Below the pieces are notes generated by a model that was not told the origin of the DNA, searched no databases, and worked only from the letters and a program-made list of their open reading frames with translations. A stretch of 64,000 bases of DNA, taken from assembly GCA_031285295.1 (NCBI GenBank), contig JAITWK010000042.1, positions 86,967-150,966 on the forward strand, read 5' to 3'. This stretch comes from Deltaproteobacteria bacterium (lineage in GTDB: Bacteria > Desulfobacterota > Desulfovibrionia > Desulfovibrionales > Desulfovibrionaceae). Position 1 is the stretch's first letter, and the number at the start of each line of letters is the position of its first letter. The position numbers and the translations under genes are program-made. This document shows positions 35,259 through 42,911 of the stretch, in pieces.

Positions 35259-35553
35259 ACCACCATTTTGCGATGTGACCGCCGCCGTAGATGATCACGC
35301 CGCCGATGGCTATTCGCATCAAATATGTAACCCAGGCCTCCAGCCCTTCTTTGTTGTAAACATACATGATGCCAGCTATCACGACCGCCAGGGCCACGAT
35401 CAAACCGGCTATCGTGCCAGTCATCAAATCCAGAATCTTTTGCAGCGGAGAGCTAAACAGTGCGCCTACTTCGGCAGCACCGGCCAGATCCGGCATCAGA
35501 AGCAGGCCACCACAAATCAGAGCGGCACAGGCAAAACGCTTGTTAAACTTCAT
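35251..35553 (-). CDS. trbC: TrbC/VirB2 conjugative pilin
   Basis: The 100-residue prepilin is started at ATG 35553, within the end of trbB, so the cleavable signal is MKFNKRFACAALICGGLLLM up to AGA. The mature protein has two hydrophobic helices (IAGLIVALAVVIAGIMYVY and YLMRIAIGGVIIYGGG), like other VirB2 pilins. In RP4 the TrbC pilin is cyclised by TraF; no TraF-like peptidase is recognised here. A start 15 codons upstream is less likely. Confidence 0.9.
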   Translation of the reverse strand: MKFNKRFACAALICGGLLLMPDLAGAAEVGALFSSPLQKILDLMTGTIAGLIVALAVVIAGIMYVYNKEGLEAWVTYLMRIAIGGVIIYGGGHIAKWWFG

Positions 35554-36601
35554 AAAGTACCTCGTAATCATATTGTTGAGTGTTATTGTTCCAGCCAAGA
35601 ATCTTGACTGCTTGCTTCAGTCTGCGGCCTTCCGGAGTTTTTGCGATAAACAGAGCCAGATTCACCGTGGAGCCGATGAGCGGCTCCAGGGCGGCATCTG
35701 CTGAAGTTTCCATTGCGTATTGTTTGAGTTTGAGCAGGCCATCCAGGGCCGAGTTGGCGTGAATGGTGGCAATGCCACCGGGATGGCCGGTATTCCAGGC
35801 ATTGAGCAGACTCAAGGCGGGGCCGGGGTTATAACGATCTTCGCCATTCGGCATGATCACATATTCGCCGCCGCGAATTTCGCCCAGGAAGATCCGATCC
35901 GGACGCAGCCGCAGGCAAGCGCGAAGCAGAGTATTGGCCGAAATATGCAGGGTGGTGCGAAGCGGTGTGATATTCGCGCTGCTGACTTGCAGCTCGACCG
36001 TATCTTCAATGATCGCCAGGCGATCTTCCGGACAAAGCTCAGAAAGCTTGTGGATAATGCCGTTAACCAGCGTGGTTTTGCCGGAGCCAGTACCGCCGAC
36101 CACCAGAATGTTATCTTTGGCCAGGATCGAATAGCTGATAATATCGGCCACGGATTCCGGCATAATTCCGGCCTGGACGTATTCATCAAGGGAGAAAACC
36201 TTGCTGGCTTTCTTCCGGATGCTGAACATGGGATTGCTGACCACAGGCGGAAAAACTCCTTCAAACCTTGAACCGTCAAGGGGCAATTCGCCTTCCACAA
36301 TTGGACGATCCACAGTAGCGACACTATCCAGGGCCGAGGCGACCAGCGTAATCACCGACCGGGTTCTATCCGGCTCAATATCCCCTGGCTTATCTACATC
36401 CTCTTTAGATTCAGCGACTGTTCCATCTGCAAATACACGCTGCATCGGCTGGCCGAAGCGCTCAATCCAAAGCTTCATGTCCGGATTGACCATAATTTCG
36501 AGTACAGTCGGATCATCCAAAGCCTTAAGAATCGTTTCTCCAATGTTGAAACTCAGGCTTTCCAGCAGGGTTTCGGGGGAGTTTTTGGAGTAATTACTCA
36601 T
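35543..36601 (-). CDS. trbB: TrbB/VirB11 ATPase
   Basis: The 352-residue hexameric ATPase starts at ATG 36601 (MSNYSKNSPE), overlapping the preceding gene by four bases. N-terminal domain: ILKALDDPTVLEIMVNPDM. Motor domain: Walker A NILVVGGTGSGKTTLVNGI (about 163-181), Asp box RLAIIEDTVELQ, Walker B DRIFLGEIRGGE, His box GGIATIHANSALDG. Motifs are complete. It lies first in the trbB-C-D-E run. Confidence 0.95.
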   Translation of the reverse strand: MSNYSKNSPETLLESLSFNIGETILKALDDPTVLEIMVNPDMKLWIERFGQPMQRVFADGTVAESKEDVDKPGDIEPDRTRSVITLVASALDSVATVDRPIVEGELPLDGSRFEGVFPPVVSNPMFSIRKKASKVFSLDEYVQAGIMPESVADIISYSILAKDNILVVGGTGSGKTTLVNGIIHKLSELCPEDRLAIIEDTVELQVSSANITPLRTTLHISANTLLRACLRLRPDRIFLGEIRGGEYVIMPNGEDRYNPGPALSLLNAWNTGHPGGIATIHANSALDGLLKLKQYAMETSADAALEPLIGSTVNLALFIAKTPEGRRLKQAVKILGWNNNTQQYDYEVLYEV

Positions 36602-37047
36602 TTCAACACCCACCAAAAAATCATAGAGGCCAAAAAAGCGCCCAAGCCTGCATAAAGCAGGATATCAACCAGTTTGGAGCCAGATTTACTTGACGAATCA
36701 GACGAACTGGACGGCTTGGCCGATTGCGAAGCTTCGGCCTCGATCGCTTTCTGACCAGGCTGAAAAGTTGTTGCCAACATTTGCTGCATTTTGCCTGTTT
36801 CGTGGGTCAGCAAAGCGACCATGGCCTTTTCGTGGCGCTTGTGTTGCTTCTCAATTTCGGTCAGGTATGCGTTCATCAGCGTGACAAGCATCAGAATCGG
36901 ATCATCCTTGCCGACAAGCAGATTATGCTTCATGGCCAGCAGCGCCCTGGCTTCTTCCAGCGAGATGCCTCTGCCGTCATCAGCCAGCACGGGTTCGGCT
37001 TCGACCGTAGGCATTTCAGCCTGGCCATGTTCGTTTTGCTCGTTCAT
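36598..37047 (-). CDS. traM: TraM-like conjugal transfer protein
   Basis: The 149-residue protein starts at MNEQNEHG (37047). It has an acidic N-terminus, a conserved block (SLEEARALLAMKHNLLVGKD then DPILMLVTLMNAYLTEIEKQ), a Ser-rich linker, and one C-terminal membrane helix (LVDILLYAGLGAFLASMIFW). This layout resembles TraM proteins of IncP-type systems. The similarity is by memory and pattern rather than alignment, so the name is tentative. It overlaps trbB and follows the HTH gene by four bases. Confidence 0.6.
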   Translation of the reverse strand: MNEQNEHGQAEMPTVEAEPVLADDGRGISLEEARALLAMKHNLLVGKDDPILMLVTLMNAYLTEIEKQHKRHEKAMVALLTHETGKMQQMLATTFQPGQKAIEAEASQSAKPSSSSDSSSKSGSKLVDILLYAGLGAFLASMIFWWVLK

Positions 37048-37051
37048 AAAA

Positions 37052-38224
37052 TCAGGCTCCACACAGCGCCATTTGGTTACTGCCAAAGGCTTTCAGCCAT
37101 TCGATACAGCTTGCAAAACGCCCCGCGCTGTTACGAGCGTCCGCAAAAGTTGGAATCAATCCTCGCCGGAGCTGGGCGTTCCACATGCCCCGCGCCGTTA
37201 TTTTTGCAAATCTGTCTGACGGAACGCTCCAAAGCTCATGGCAGCGTTCAAATTCAGCCTCTACGAACGGAATTTCCGGTGTGTTTTCCTTGGAGGAATC
37301 CTGATTTGGTTTTGAGCTGGCCGGAAGAGGAGCGGCGCATCTGGAGGCTTCGGCAGCAGCCGCAAGGCGCTGATCACGCTGGACGCGCTGGGCTTCGGCC
37401 ACCGCGAGAAAGTCCAGGGCATCTTGATACTGCTTGTCCTTGAGCCAGTTTTTCAGGTGAGTGACCCACCGGCCATCATTACGCTGCCATTTGTCATTAT
37501 GCCGCTTCTCATGCTCGATGCAGGCCAGCAACTCGCCGATGAGCGGCAGCTCGTCATACATGCGCCGAAAAACGCCAAAGGCTTCGCGAAATTCTTTCTG
37601 AAAGTCTGGATGTTTGGGGTAGGCTTCGGAAAGCGCCGTGAAGTCGCTTTGAATCCGCGCAGAATCTTTTTGGATTTTTTGGGTTTTCTCCAAAGAAGAA
37701 TTTGAAGAATCCCCCCCACCCGAATTGCGTGACCGGGGGGAGCGGTCAGAAGTGCCTTCCGAACGGGGGGTAAGGGGGGTATTTGTATTACTCTTATTCT
37801 TATTTATAGCGGACAAATTGTCGTGTGTTGTGCCGATATTGCTATTTTCAGAGGCATTTGCAGCGGTATTTTGCTGATTGGCTGAAATCTCACGCGACAA
37901 TTTGTCGCCTATGATCCCGCACTTCACAGCCAGAGCCAAATAAGTATCGGGAATCACAAAGTAATACCGCTTGAATTTCCCTTCCTGTTTGACCCGTAGC
38001 AGCCCTTTGCCCTCAATCGCCTTAATGTACCGCTGGACACTTCTAACCGAGCAACTGCACAGTCTAGCCAGGCGCTCCTGGCCGACGAAGGTAAAATCAT
38101 GATCACAGGCGTGCTTACCCATTTGCACATATACAAGCTTGACCATGCCGGAAATTTCGGAAATTTCACCGGTAAATTCGAGGAGATTATAGAGTTTGTC
38201 TTTGGGGCAGTAAGTTCTCAGCAT
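37052..38224 (-). CDS. HTH-domain protein, possibly replication initiator-like or regulatory
   Basis: The 390-residue protein begins behind AGAGGGA. Residues about 25-80 form a winged-helix of the phage-replication/HTH_36 type (FVGQERLARLCSCSVRSVQR YIKAIEGKGLL, written in two parts). A low-complexity Asn/Ser/Thr-rich linker follows (about 110-190). The C-terminal half is helical, with DGRWVTHLKNWLKDKQYQDA, seen in phage and plasmid O-like replication proteins. It stands at the head of the traM-trbB run after a 300-base leader that carries an oppositely oriented small RNA. Regulation of the element or initiation of its replication are both possible. Confidence 0.65.
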   Translation of the reverse strand: MLRTYCPKDKLYNLLEFTGEISEISGMVKLVYVQMGKHACDHDFTFVGQERLARLCSCSVRSVQRYIKAIEGKGLLRVKQEGKFKRYYFVIPDTYLALAVKCGIIGDKLSREISANQQNTAANASENSNIGTTHDNLSAINKNKSNTNTPLTPRSEGTSDRSPRSRNSGGGDSSNSSLEKTQKIQKDSARIQSDFTALSEAYPKHPDFQKEFREAFGVFRRMYDELPLIGELLACIEHEKRHNDKWQRNDGRWVTHLKNWLKDKQYQDALDFLAVAEAQRVQRDQRLAAAAEASRCAAPLPASSKPNQDSSKENTPEIPFVEAEFERCHELWSVPSDRFAKITARGMWNAQLRRGLIPTFADARNSAGRFASCIEWLKAFGSNQMALCGA

Positions 38225-38284
38225 GATTATTCCCTCTTTCGAGGCAGCCCTGAAAAAAGGACAAAAAAATAGACGGGTACTTTA

Positions 38285-38313
38285 TTGACATGAAGCCCCT
38301 ATCTAGGTAATAT
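38285..38313 (+). promoter_or_regulatory. Near-consensus sigma-70 promoter of a small RNA
   Basis: TTGACA (38285-38290), a spacer of exactly 17 bases, and TAATAT (38308-38313) form one of the best promoters visible in the window. It points right, into a region without an open frame that ends in a strong terminator, and away from the HTH gene. Confidence 0.8.
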
Positions 38314-38319
38314 GCCCTC

Positions 38320-38391
38320 AGTTACTTTGTGGGGCATTTACCTGTCCTGTTTAACGCCTGAAGTTAGAGCTTCAGGCGTTAGTTTTTTCTT
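38320..38391 (+). ncRNA. Candidate small RNA antisense to the leader of the HTH gene
   Basis: Transcription from the promoter at 38285-38313 would start near 38320 and stop at an intrinsic terminator: AACGCCTGAAG (38353-38363), loop TTAGAG, CTTCAGGCGTT (38370-38380), then AGTTTTTTCTT. The product of about 70 nt has no start codon with a ribosome-binding site. Any transcript entering the HTH gene from upstream would be complementary to it. The 38225-38528 gap also holds the second copy of the 40-bp repeat. Confidence 0.65.
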
Positions 38392-38459
38392 GCGCTACTT
38401 CGTGGTTCGCTTGGCTCCTGCTAAGCAGTTAAGCGGTAGTGTTAAATTCCTCAGCCGAT

Positions 38460-38498
38460 AAGTTGTCTCAACCTCGCTCATCAGCGCCAGGGCGGTTA
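38460..38498 (+). repeat. 40-bp repeat, copy 2
   Basis: It matches 30951-30990 (35 of 40 aligned positions, one gap) and is in the same orientation. It lies downstream of the small RNA and 31 bases from the stop of the gene at 38529. The conserved dyad CGCC-AG-GGCG is retained. It could be a regulatory site or a remnant of a duplicated coding piece. Confidence 0.6.
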
Positions 38499-38528
38499 CT
38501 CCTGACGGACAGCCCAAGGGCTGTTTCG

Positions 38529-38759
38529 CTAAAACCAAGGCGTCCCTATCAATGTTTCCATGCGCTCTTTATCTTCGGACTTGTGCCAGCATCCCTGAGT
38601 GAGTTTCTTCCAGAGATCATAGGCTCCATAGGCAAAGTGCCGAAAAACAATTGCCTGTGGCGCTTCACCGGCTTGGTCAGCCATCTCCATAAACATGGTT
38701 ATACTTTCATAAGTTTTTTCTGTGATCTGCTTGTATGTCCAACGTTTGTCCTTATTCAT
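38529..38759 (-). CDS. Small hypothetical protein
   Basis: The 76-residue product (MNKDKRWTYKQITEKTYESI at its start) contains many aromatic and charged residues (FRHFAYGAYDLWKKLTQGCW) and no membrane segment. Its start overlaps the stop of the next upstream gene by four bases (ATGA), so it belongs to the traK-traL operon. No family is recognised; a nucleic-acid or regulatory role is possible but unsupported. Confidence 0.65.
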   Translation of the reverse strand: MNKDKRWTYKQITEKTYESITMFMEMADQAGEAPQAIVFRHFAYGAYDLWKKLTQGCWHKSEDKERMETLIGTPWF

Positions 38760-39226
38760 TGCCAGCCGCCTTTACTGGCGCGTATTTCTGCCAGTTTTTC
38801 AGCAGATATTCCCAATTTGTCAGCATTGGTTAAATTGACGGCCTGAAGTAATTCAGCCGTGGAAGAAAACCAGAAATCTACCAGGCGGGATAAAATCAGC
38901 CCCGGTTTTTCAAGTGGACCAGCCAGGCCGAAAATCAGAATGCCGTCAGCTGCGGCCAGGGCCACTTCGCAAGCGGCATCCTGGCCAGCCGGTCCGAGGT
39001 AGATAAGCAGATCAACGCTGGTGCAGGCACTGGAACAAAATTCAAAGATGGTCCCGCGCTCATCGCCATCAAGCAGCATTTTGGCCTCTTCAGCCGTCAT
39101 AGTGGCCGGAATGGGCGGCGCTAACTCTGTCCAGTCTAAAACCACATGGCCTTGCTCTGTCAGAATGGACGTGAGCAGTTGCACCAAACGGAGGTTCTTA
39201 TAAGAGGAGGCTATATAGATACGCAT
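38756..39226 (-). CDS. Nucleoside 2-deoxyribosyltransferase-like protein
   Basis: The 156-residue protein is started at ATG 39226 (MRIYIASSYKNLRLVQLLTS); the open frame extends 40 codons upstream but through the neighbouring gene. IYIASSYKN, then GHVVLDWTELAP, DLLIYLGPAGQDAACEVALA and DGILIFGL follow the pattern of the nucleoside deoxyribosyltransferase/TIR-like fold, with the Glu of the GPxGxxAxxE segment as possible catalytic residue. The extreme C-terminus carries the KLGISAEKLAEIRASKG tail shared with the protein at 31658. Nucleotide hydrolysis, NAD-related signalling or a non-enzymatic role are all open. Confidence 0.65.
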   Translation of the reverse strand: MRIYIASSYKNLRLVQLLTSILTEQGHVVLDWTELAPPIPATMTAEEAKMLLDGDERGTIFEFCSSACTSVDLLIYLGPAGQDAACEVALAAADGILIFGLAGPLEKPGLILSRLVDFWFSSTAELLQAVNLTNADKLGISAEKLAEIRASKGGWQ

Positions 39227-39237
39227 TGGCCAGCCCC

Positions 39238-39525
39238 TTAGTTCAGCCTTCGCGCCGGTCTTTGAATGTCCTGCACGTCTTCCGGCAAGAGAATGGCCCT
39301 TCGCACCAAGAGATTCATGTACTTCTCTGCCCTTTTGGGAGTGCAAGAGACTTTTTTTGACAGGACGGTTAGATCGCTGGTTTTGCCATCTATCCGATCC
39401 TTGAGCATAAACAGGAAAAGCATCTTGATATCACCCAGGAGCGGATTGTTGCTATCCAAAAAAGTCATGGCATCAAATATAGCCTGGTCGGGATTTTCAT
39501 ACTGAGCTAACTCTGCAAGTGTCAT
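39238..39525 (-). CDS. Hypothetical protein, possibly winged-helix
   Basis: The 95-residue protein follows traL by nine bases. MTLAELAQYENPDQAIFDAM leads to a helical part in which DLTVLSKKVSCTPKRAEKYM and LLVRRAILLPEDV look like a winged helix-turn-helix with its wing. It is basic at the C-terminus (RPARRLN). It may regulate the operon, since RP4 leader operons also carry small repressors, but no family is recognised. Confidence 0.65.
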   Translation of the reverse strand: MTLAELAQYENPDQAIFDAMTFLDSNNPLLGDIKMLFLFMLKDRIDGKTSDLTVLSKKVSCTPKRAEKYMNLLVRRAILLPEDVQDIQRPARRLN

Positions 39526-39534
39526 AATTTGCCC

Positions 39535-40278
39535 CTATGCCGTTTGGATTTGCTGAATTAAGCCGGATTCGGAAATAGCCTGATCCATCGCCGCCCAATA
39601 AGTTTTCAGCCGCTGACGAACCATGATGCCTAGCGAAGAATTGATACCGGCATCGAAGGTTTCTTTTCTGGCCAGCAGTTCTGAAACATCCTTGCCGTAG
39701 GTGTGTTCATTCATACAGGGGACTTGAATTGTTGCACAAAATTGTTTTTTGTTCTCCTTGTAGATCGCAAATTCAGAGAAGGATTTTCCATTGAGGGCAA
39801 TTTCTCCAAAGTAAAGATTCAGCCAAAGAACAATGGGGATTTCCGGAAAGGTAACGCAGACGGTCTTCAAGCCATTGAGCGTATCCAGGATGGCCTGGCC
39901 ACCAGTAATTACCGAGTGTATATAGACCTGATGACCCTTTTCCTGGAGTAAATCGAAAACACGGTTTTCTTTCAGGTAGCTCATAAGCGGAAGGAATGAA
40001 GATGCGCCGTTATCAATCACAACATGCTGAGCTGGAGACATATCATAAATCATTTCGATCATCGGATCGAACTTACGCGCATCAACAGTGTCACCATTCA
40101 TTATGTCGATCTTCGTGACCGAAAATTCTTTATAGCTAGCCAAAGTAGCGTTGACCGGATCGGTATCAATACAGGCGACTTCGCAATTATGCTTAAGCAA
40201 ATATTGTGTTAGCACACTGGATATAAACGATTTTCCAACGCCGCCCTTGCCTTGAAATGTCAAATGTACATTCGCCAT
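39535..40278 (-). CDS. traL: TraL-like ParA/MinD ATPase
   Basis: The 247-residue protein has the deviant Walker A motif FQGKGGVGKSFISSVL at the very N-terminus, then EVACIDTDPVNATL (switch region) and QHVVIDNGASSFLPL. IncP TraL proteins, encoded next to traK in the leader operon, have the same size and motif. Their exact role in transfer is unclear. It follows traK by 26 bases. Confidence 0.88.
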   Translation of the reverse strand: MANVHLTFQGKGGVGKSFISSVLTQYLLKHNCEVACIDTDPVNATLASYKEFSVTKIDIMNGDTVDARKFDPMIEMIYDMSPAQHVVIDNGASSFLPLMSYLKENRVFDLLQEKGHQVYIHSVITGGQAILDTLNGLKTVCVTFPEIPIVLWLNLYFGEIALNGKSFSEFAIYKENKKQFCATIQVPCMNEHTYGKDVSELLARKETFDAGINSSLGIMVRQRLKTYWAAMDQAISESGLIQQIQTA

Positions 40279-40304
40279 AGTATAATCTCCTAAATTTATT
40301 GATA

Positions 40305-40691
40305 TTAAATCAAATTGGGATCGGGAGTATTCGGATGCTTTAATGAATTCATCTTCAACCCAAGGCCTGACACGTTCTCAGAAGAAGGGGACACTTCCGT
40401 TTTCTCCCTTGCGGCAGGCTGGGGGGTATTTTGCGGAACTGAGGTAGCGACAGGAGCGGCAGATGATGGCTTTGCCAATTTTGTACTGCCGTATTTTTTA
40501 CGCATGTACTTGGCAAAAGTTTGGTAACACATGGTCAACTTGCTCTGCGCCTTGTAATATTCATAAATTGCCTTCGCGCTAATGCCCCTATCAACAAGAG
40601 GAGCTATTTCCGCCTCAATGGTCAAAAACTCCAACTTGGCGTAATTCTTTTTTTCGTATTTTCTAAAGTCATCATATTTAAATTCAGACAT
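40305..40691 (-). CDS. traK: TraK-family oriT-binding protein
   Basis: The 128-residue protein has the TraK family core: APLVDRGISAKAIYEYYKAQ, then LTMCYQTFAKYMRKKYG, a helix-turn-helix-like element, and a Pro/Ser-rich tail. RP4 TraK wraps oriT DNA. Here it is the first gene of the leftward operon next to the att end. After excision and circularisation it would face the oriT region (805-858) across the integrase gene. AGGGTG lies eight bases before the start. Confidence 0.85.
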   Translation of the reverse strand: MSEFKYDDFRKYEKKNYAKLEFLTIEAEIAPLVDRGISAKAIYEYYKAQSKLTMCYQTFAKYMRKKYGSTKLAKPSSAAPVATSVPQNTPQPAAREKTEVSPSSENVSGLGLKMNSLKHPNTPDPNLI

Positions 40692-40717
40692 GCGCCAACA
40701 CCCTGTATAAATTGAAT

Positions 40718-40763
40718 ATAAAAAATGCCTCGACTCAACGCTTGTATTCGTAGAGTCAAGGCA
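40718..40763 (-). terminator. Intrinsic terminator 2 downstream of tRNA-Arg
   Basis: On the minus strand TGCCTTGACTCTACG and CGTTGAGTCGAGGCA form a stem with two mismatches around an 8-base loop, followed by TTTTTTAT. It is similar in sequence to terminator 1 next to it, as though duplicated. Confidence 0.8.
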
Positions 40764-40773
40764 ATGTGACGGT

Positions 40774-40824
40774 AAAAAAATAACGCCTTTGACTCTATTG
40801 TACTTTTATAGAATCAAAGGCGTT
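40774..40824 (-). terminator. Intrinsic terminator 1 downstream of tRNA-Arg
   Basis: On the minus strand AACGCCTTTGATTCTAT pairs with ATAGAGTCAAAGGCGTT (one mismatch), followed by ATTTTTTT. It lies 14 bases beyond the CCA end of the tRNA and protects the ICE from tRNA transcription. Confidence 0.88.
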
Positions 40825-40837
40825 TTAAGCGCTTTTG

Positions 40838-40914
40838 TGGCGCGCCTGAAGGGATTCGAACCCCTGACCGACTGCTTAGAAGGCAGTTGCTCTATCCGAC
40901 TGAGCTACAGGCGC
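40838..40914 (-). tRNA. tRNA-Arg(UCU), CCA encoded
   Basis: The minus strand folds into a full cloverleaf: acceptor GCGCCTG/CAGGCGC with discriminator G, D-arm GCTCAGTCGGATAGAGC, anticodon stem ACTGC/GCAGT with loop CTTCTAA (anticodon TCT), T-loop GGTTCGAATCC, and CCA. Its 3' end points into the mobile element, so the 3' half is the likely attachment site. No second copy of this 3' end is seen inside the window; the partner site should lie left of position 1. Confidence 0.96.
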
Positions 40915-41292
40915 GTATGAGGCAAAGCTTGGGGATTGGAAAAATAAGTTAAAACAGCCGGACTGTCAATCAATCCGTATACCGACAGTCATCTTCAGTA
41001 CAAACAGGCCTGACAGTTAGTTCCTGACAGGAACAAGCTTGACCTTCGCAAATGTTACAAAAAGCATTATATAAATATAATAAGATTTTTGTAAAAAAAC
41101 ATTTACAAAGGCACACAAAAAATAATAAGGATAGCGCGAGTACAGTGGCGTTGCAATTGATTGCATGAACAATGCATAATATTAGAAAACGGCACGTTTG
41201 ATTCAAATGCCCTGTACGAAAAGTTATTCATTCATCAATAGAAGTTGAAGTGTTAAGCATTCACAGTCATTTTTTTCCTCAAGGAGATCCCA
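40915..41292. other. Intergenic region between tRNA-Arg and mucR
   Basis: This 378-base, AT-rich gap shows no supported gene. Near 41161-41182 there is a small dyad TGCAT-gaaca-ATGCA next to TAATAT, which could be a -10 element with an operator. Ros/MucR proteins bind AT-rich DNA and often control themselves, so autoregulation here is plausible but unproven. The tRNA promoter is also expected at the left end of the gap. Confidence 0.4.
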
Positions 41293-41694
41293 ATGGACAA
41301 TCATTTGAAAGAAGCTTTGGAGATTGTAAAAGCGCAAGCCAGCGTCCGTACCATGACGGAGGACGAACTCACTTCCATGTTGCAGCGCCTTACCAGGGAC
41401 ATTCGCTCGATTAGCGACGCAATGCCCATCGAGGAAGTTGAGGCACCCGAAACTGATATCGACGCATCCAAGGCCATCAAGGAAAAAACCATCACCTGCG
41501 TTGAATGCGGCAGATCTTTCAAGTTGCTCACCAAAAAACACCTGGCCACCCACGGCCTTACCCCGGAAGAATACCGGGCCAAGTGCGGCTACAAGAAGAA
41601 TACCCCGTTGGTGTGCAAAGCCCTGCAGCGTGAACGGCGCAAAAAAATGAAGGACATGAGACTCTGGGAACGCCGTACCACGGCTGCCAAATAG
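41293..41694 (+). CDS. mucR: Ros/MucR-family zinc-finger regulator
   Basis: The 133-residue protein starts behind AAGGAGA. The N-terminal half is helical and acidic. The C-terminal domain has the prokaryotic zinc finger CVECGRSFKLLTKKHLATHG, with Cys, Cys, His and His ligands, followed by LTPEEYRAKCGYKKNTPLVC and a basic RERRKKM tail. MucR-type proteins are histone-like repressors. It is the first chromosomal gene beyond the ICE insertion, so it could also influence the tRNA-adjacent end of the element. Confidence 0.92.
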   Translation: MDNHLKEALEIVKAQASVRTMTEDELTSMLQRLTRDIRSISDAMPIEEVEAPETDIDASKAIKEKTITCVECGRSFKLLTKKHLATHGLTPEEYRAKCGYKKNTPLVCKALQRERRKKMKDMRLWERRTTAAK

Positions 41695-41780
41695 AGCCTC
41701 TTCATTCTGAAAGTATGTTGAAGCCCGGTGCAGTGATGCGCCGGGCTTCTTTATTTCTGGATAATGTTAACATTGAGGGT

Positions 41781-42791
41781 TTATCTATATGACGGGCGGG
41801 CATTGCAAGCCAGAAAGGGGCAAAAGCGCAGTGCCTCAGGCGTCAGTTCGTCTATCCTGGAGAGGCCATCTGTATTGCCGGTATGATCGCTCCGATTGGT
41901 CTGACTGCGGCGCAAACAGAGCCTTTCGGGAAAGTCCGATACATCCGGCCATGTAACAGCCGACCCAGCCCCTGCATCTTTCAACCGCACCGCAGACATT
42001 AATAGCCACTCCGGGGGCTGGCCTTCCTTGCCGCTTATTTCAAGCCGGTGCGCCGGGGCAAGCTCGTGCTTCAGCAAAATTTTGTGCAATTCTTTTTCCC
42101 GGCTCAGACTAAAAATCAGGCAGAACAGACCGCCGGGCGCAAGTGACAAAGAAGCCACACGCACAAAGGCATCCAGTGTTTCCGCATCACCAAACAAAGC
42201 CAGACGCCGGGCCGGGCTTACGGGCAGACGACCACTGCCCGGTTTGCGGTAAGGCGGATTGGCCGTTACCAGCCGGAATGAACCCGGCTGAAAATGCTCA
42301 AAACTATTGCACTTTGCCGCGTTCAGCTCATTTTGCCTGCGGCTTGGCGGCAAATTAACGGCATCCGCCAATTGCCGGGCGCTGTGCAACTGCCGCAAAT
42401 CCACTTCCCGCGCCCGGTATCCGGCTTCCAAACCAAGAAGGGCCGCGTTTTGCCGCGCCGCCAGAATCAATTCCGGCTGCAAATCCAGGCCCAAAGCCGT
42501 ATATTCCGGGCGCAGCAACATAAAGCCCAAGCCGACCACACCGCAGCCACAGCCAAGATCCAGCAGGGCACGGCCCCCCGAATCGATTGGCGGCAGCCCG
42601 GCAGCCTGCCCATAGCCCTCTCCGGTGGCCTTACCCGCAGATAGCCTGTCTACCGGCCCGGCGGCCAGTTCTCCAGCCAAACGCGCCGCAAAAGCGGCCA
42701 GCAGCAGGGCATCCGCCGAAAAACGAAAGGAACCGGGCGGCTGACTCAGCCCACGGGGAAAAAAATCACGCGCCTTTTGATGTTCGAGCAT
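41781..42791 (-). CDS. TrmN6-like tRNA (adenine) methyltransferase
   Basis: The 336-residue SAM-dependent enzyme begins with the segment SQPPGSFRFSADALLLAAFA typical of YfiC/TrmN6. Motif I is LLDLGCGCGVVGLGFML. The catalytic NPPY is in RLVTANPPYRKPGSG, and FCLIFSLSRE is a later strand. The known E. coli enzyme methylates A37 of tRNA-Val. This protein is about 90 residues longer, with an insertion near residue 45 and a C-terminal extension. The exact substrate is uncertain. Confidence 0.82.
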   Translation of the reverse strand: MLEHQKARDFFPRGLSQPPGSFRFSADALLLAAFAARLAGELAAGPVDRLSAGKATGEGYGQAAGLPPIDSGGRALLDLGCGCGVVGLGFMLLRPEYTALGLDLQPELILAARQNAALLGLEAGYRAREVDLRQLHSARQLADAVNLPPSRRQNELNAAKCNSFEHFQPGSFRLVTANPPYRKPGSGRLPVSPARRLALFGDAETLDAFVRVASLSLAPGGLFCLIFSLSREKELHKILLKHELAPAHRLEISGKEGQPPEWLLMSAVRLKDAGAGSAVTWPDVSDFPERLCLRRSQTNRSDHTGNTDGLSRIDELTPEALRFCPFLACNARPSYR

Positions 42792-42828
42792 TAGAGGCTT
42801 GTAGATCGAAGCTCACTATCTGGCAAAC

Positions 42829-42853
42829 AGGTAGTGCCTCATTTTGCCGTGAT
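42829..42853 (+). repeat. Terminal arm of the palindromic repeat family (single arm)
   Basis: The 25 bases AGGTAGTGCCTCATTTTGCC through GTGAT are the exact reverse complement of the right end of the 129-bp element at 61477-61605. It is framed by a separate imperfect inverted repeat, TATCTGGCAAA (42817-42827) and TTTGCTAGATA (42877-42887). It fills most of the gap between the two divergent genes. Confidence 0.8.
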
Positions 42854-42911
42854 ATAGCTTGTTACTTTGTCACCCATTTGCTAGATACCACAAGTTGATA
42901 CAATATAAACG

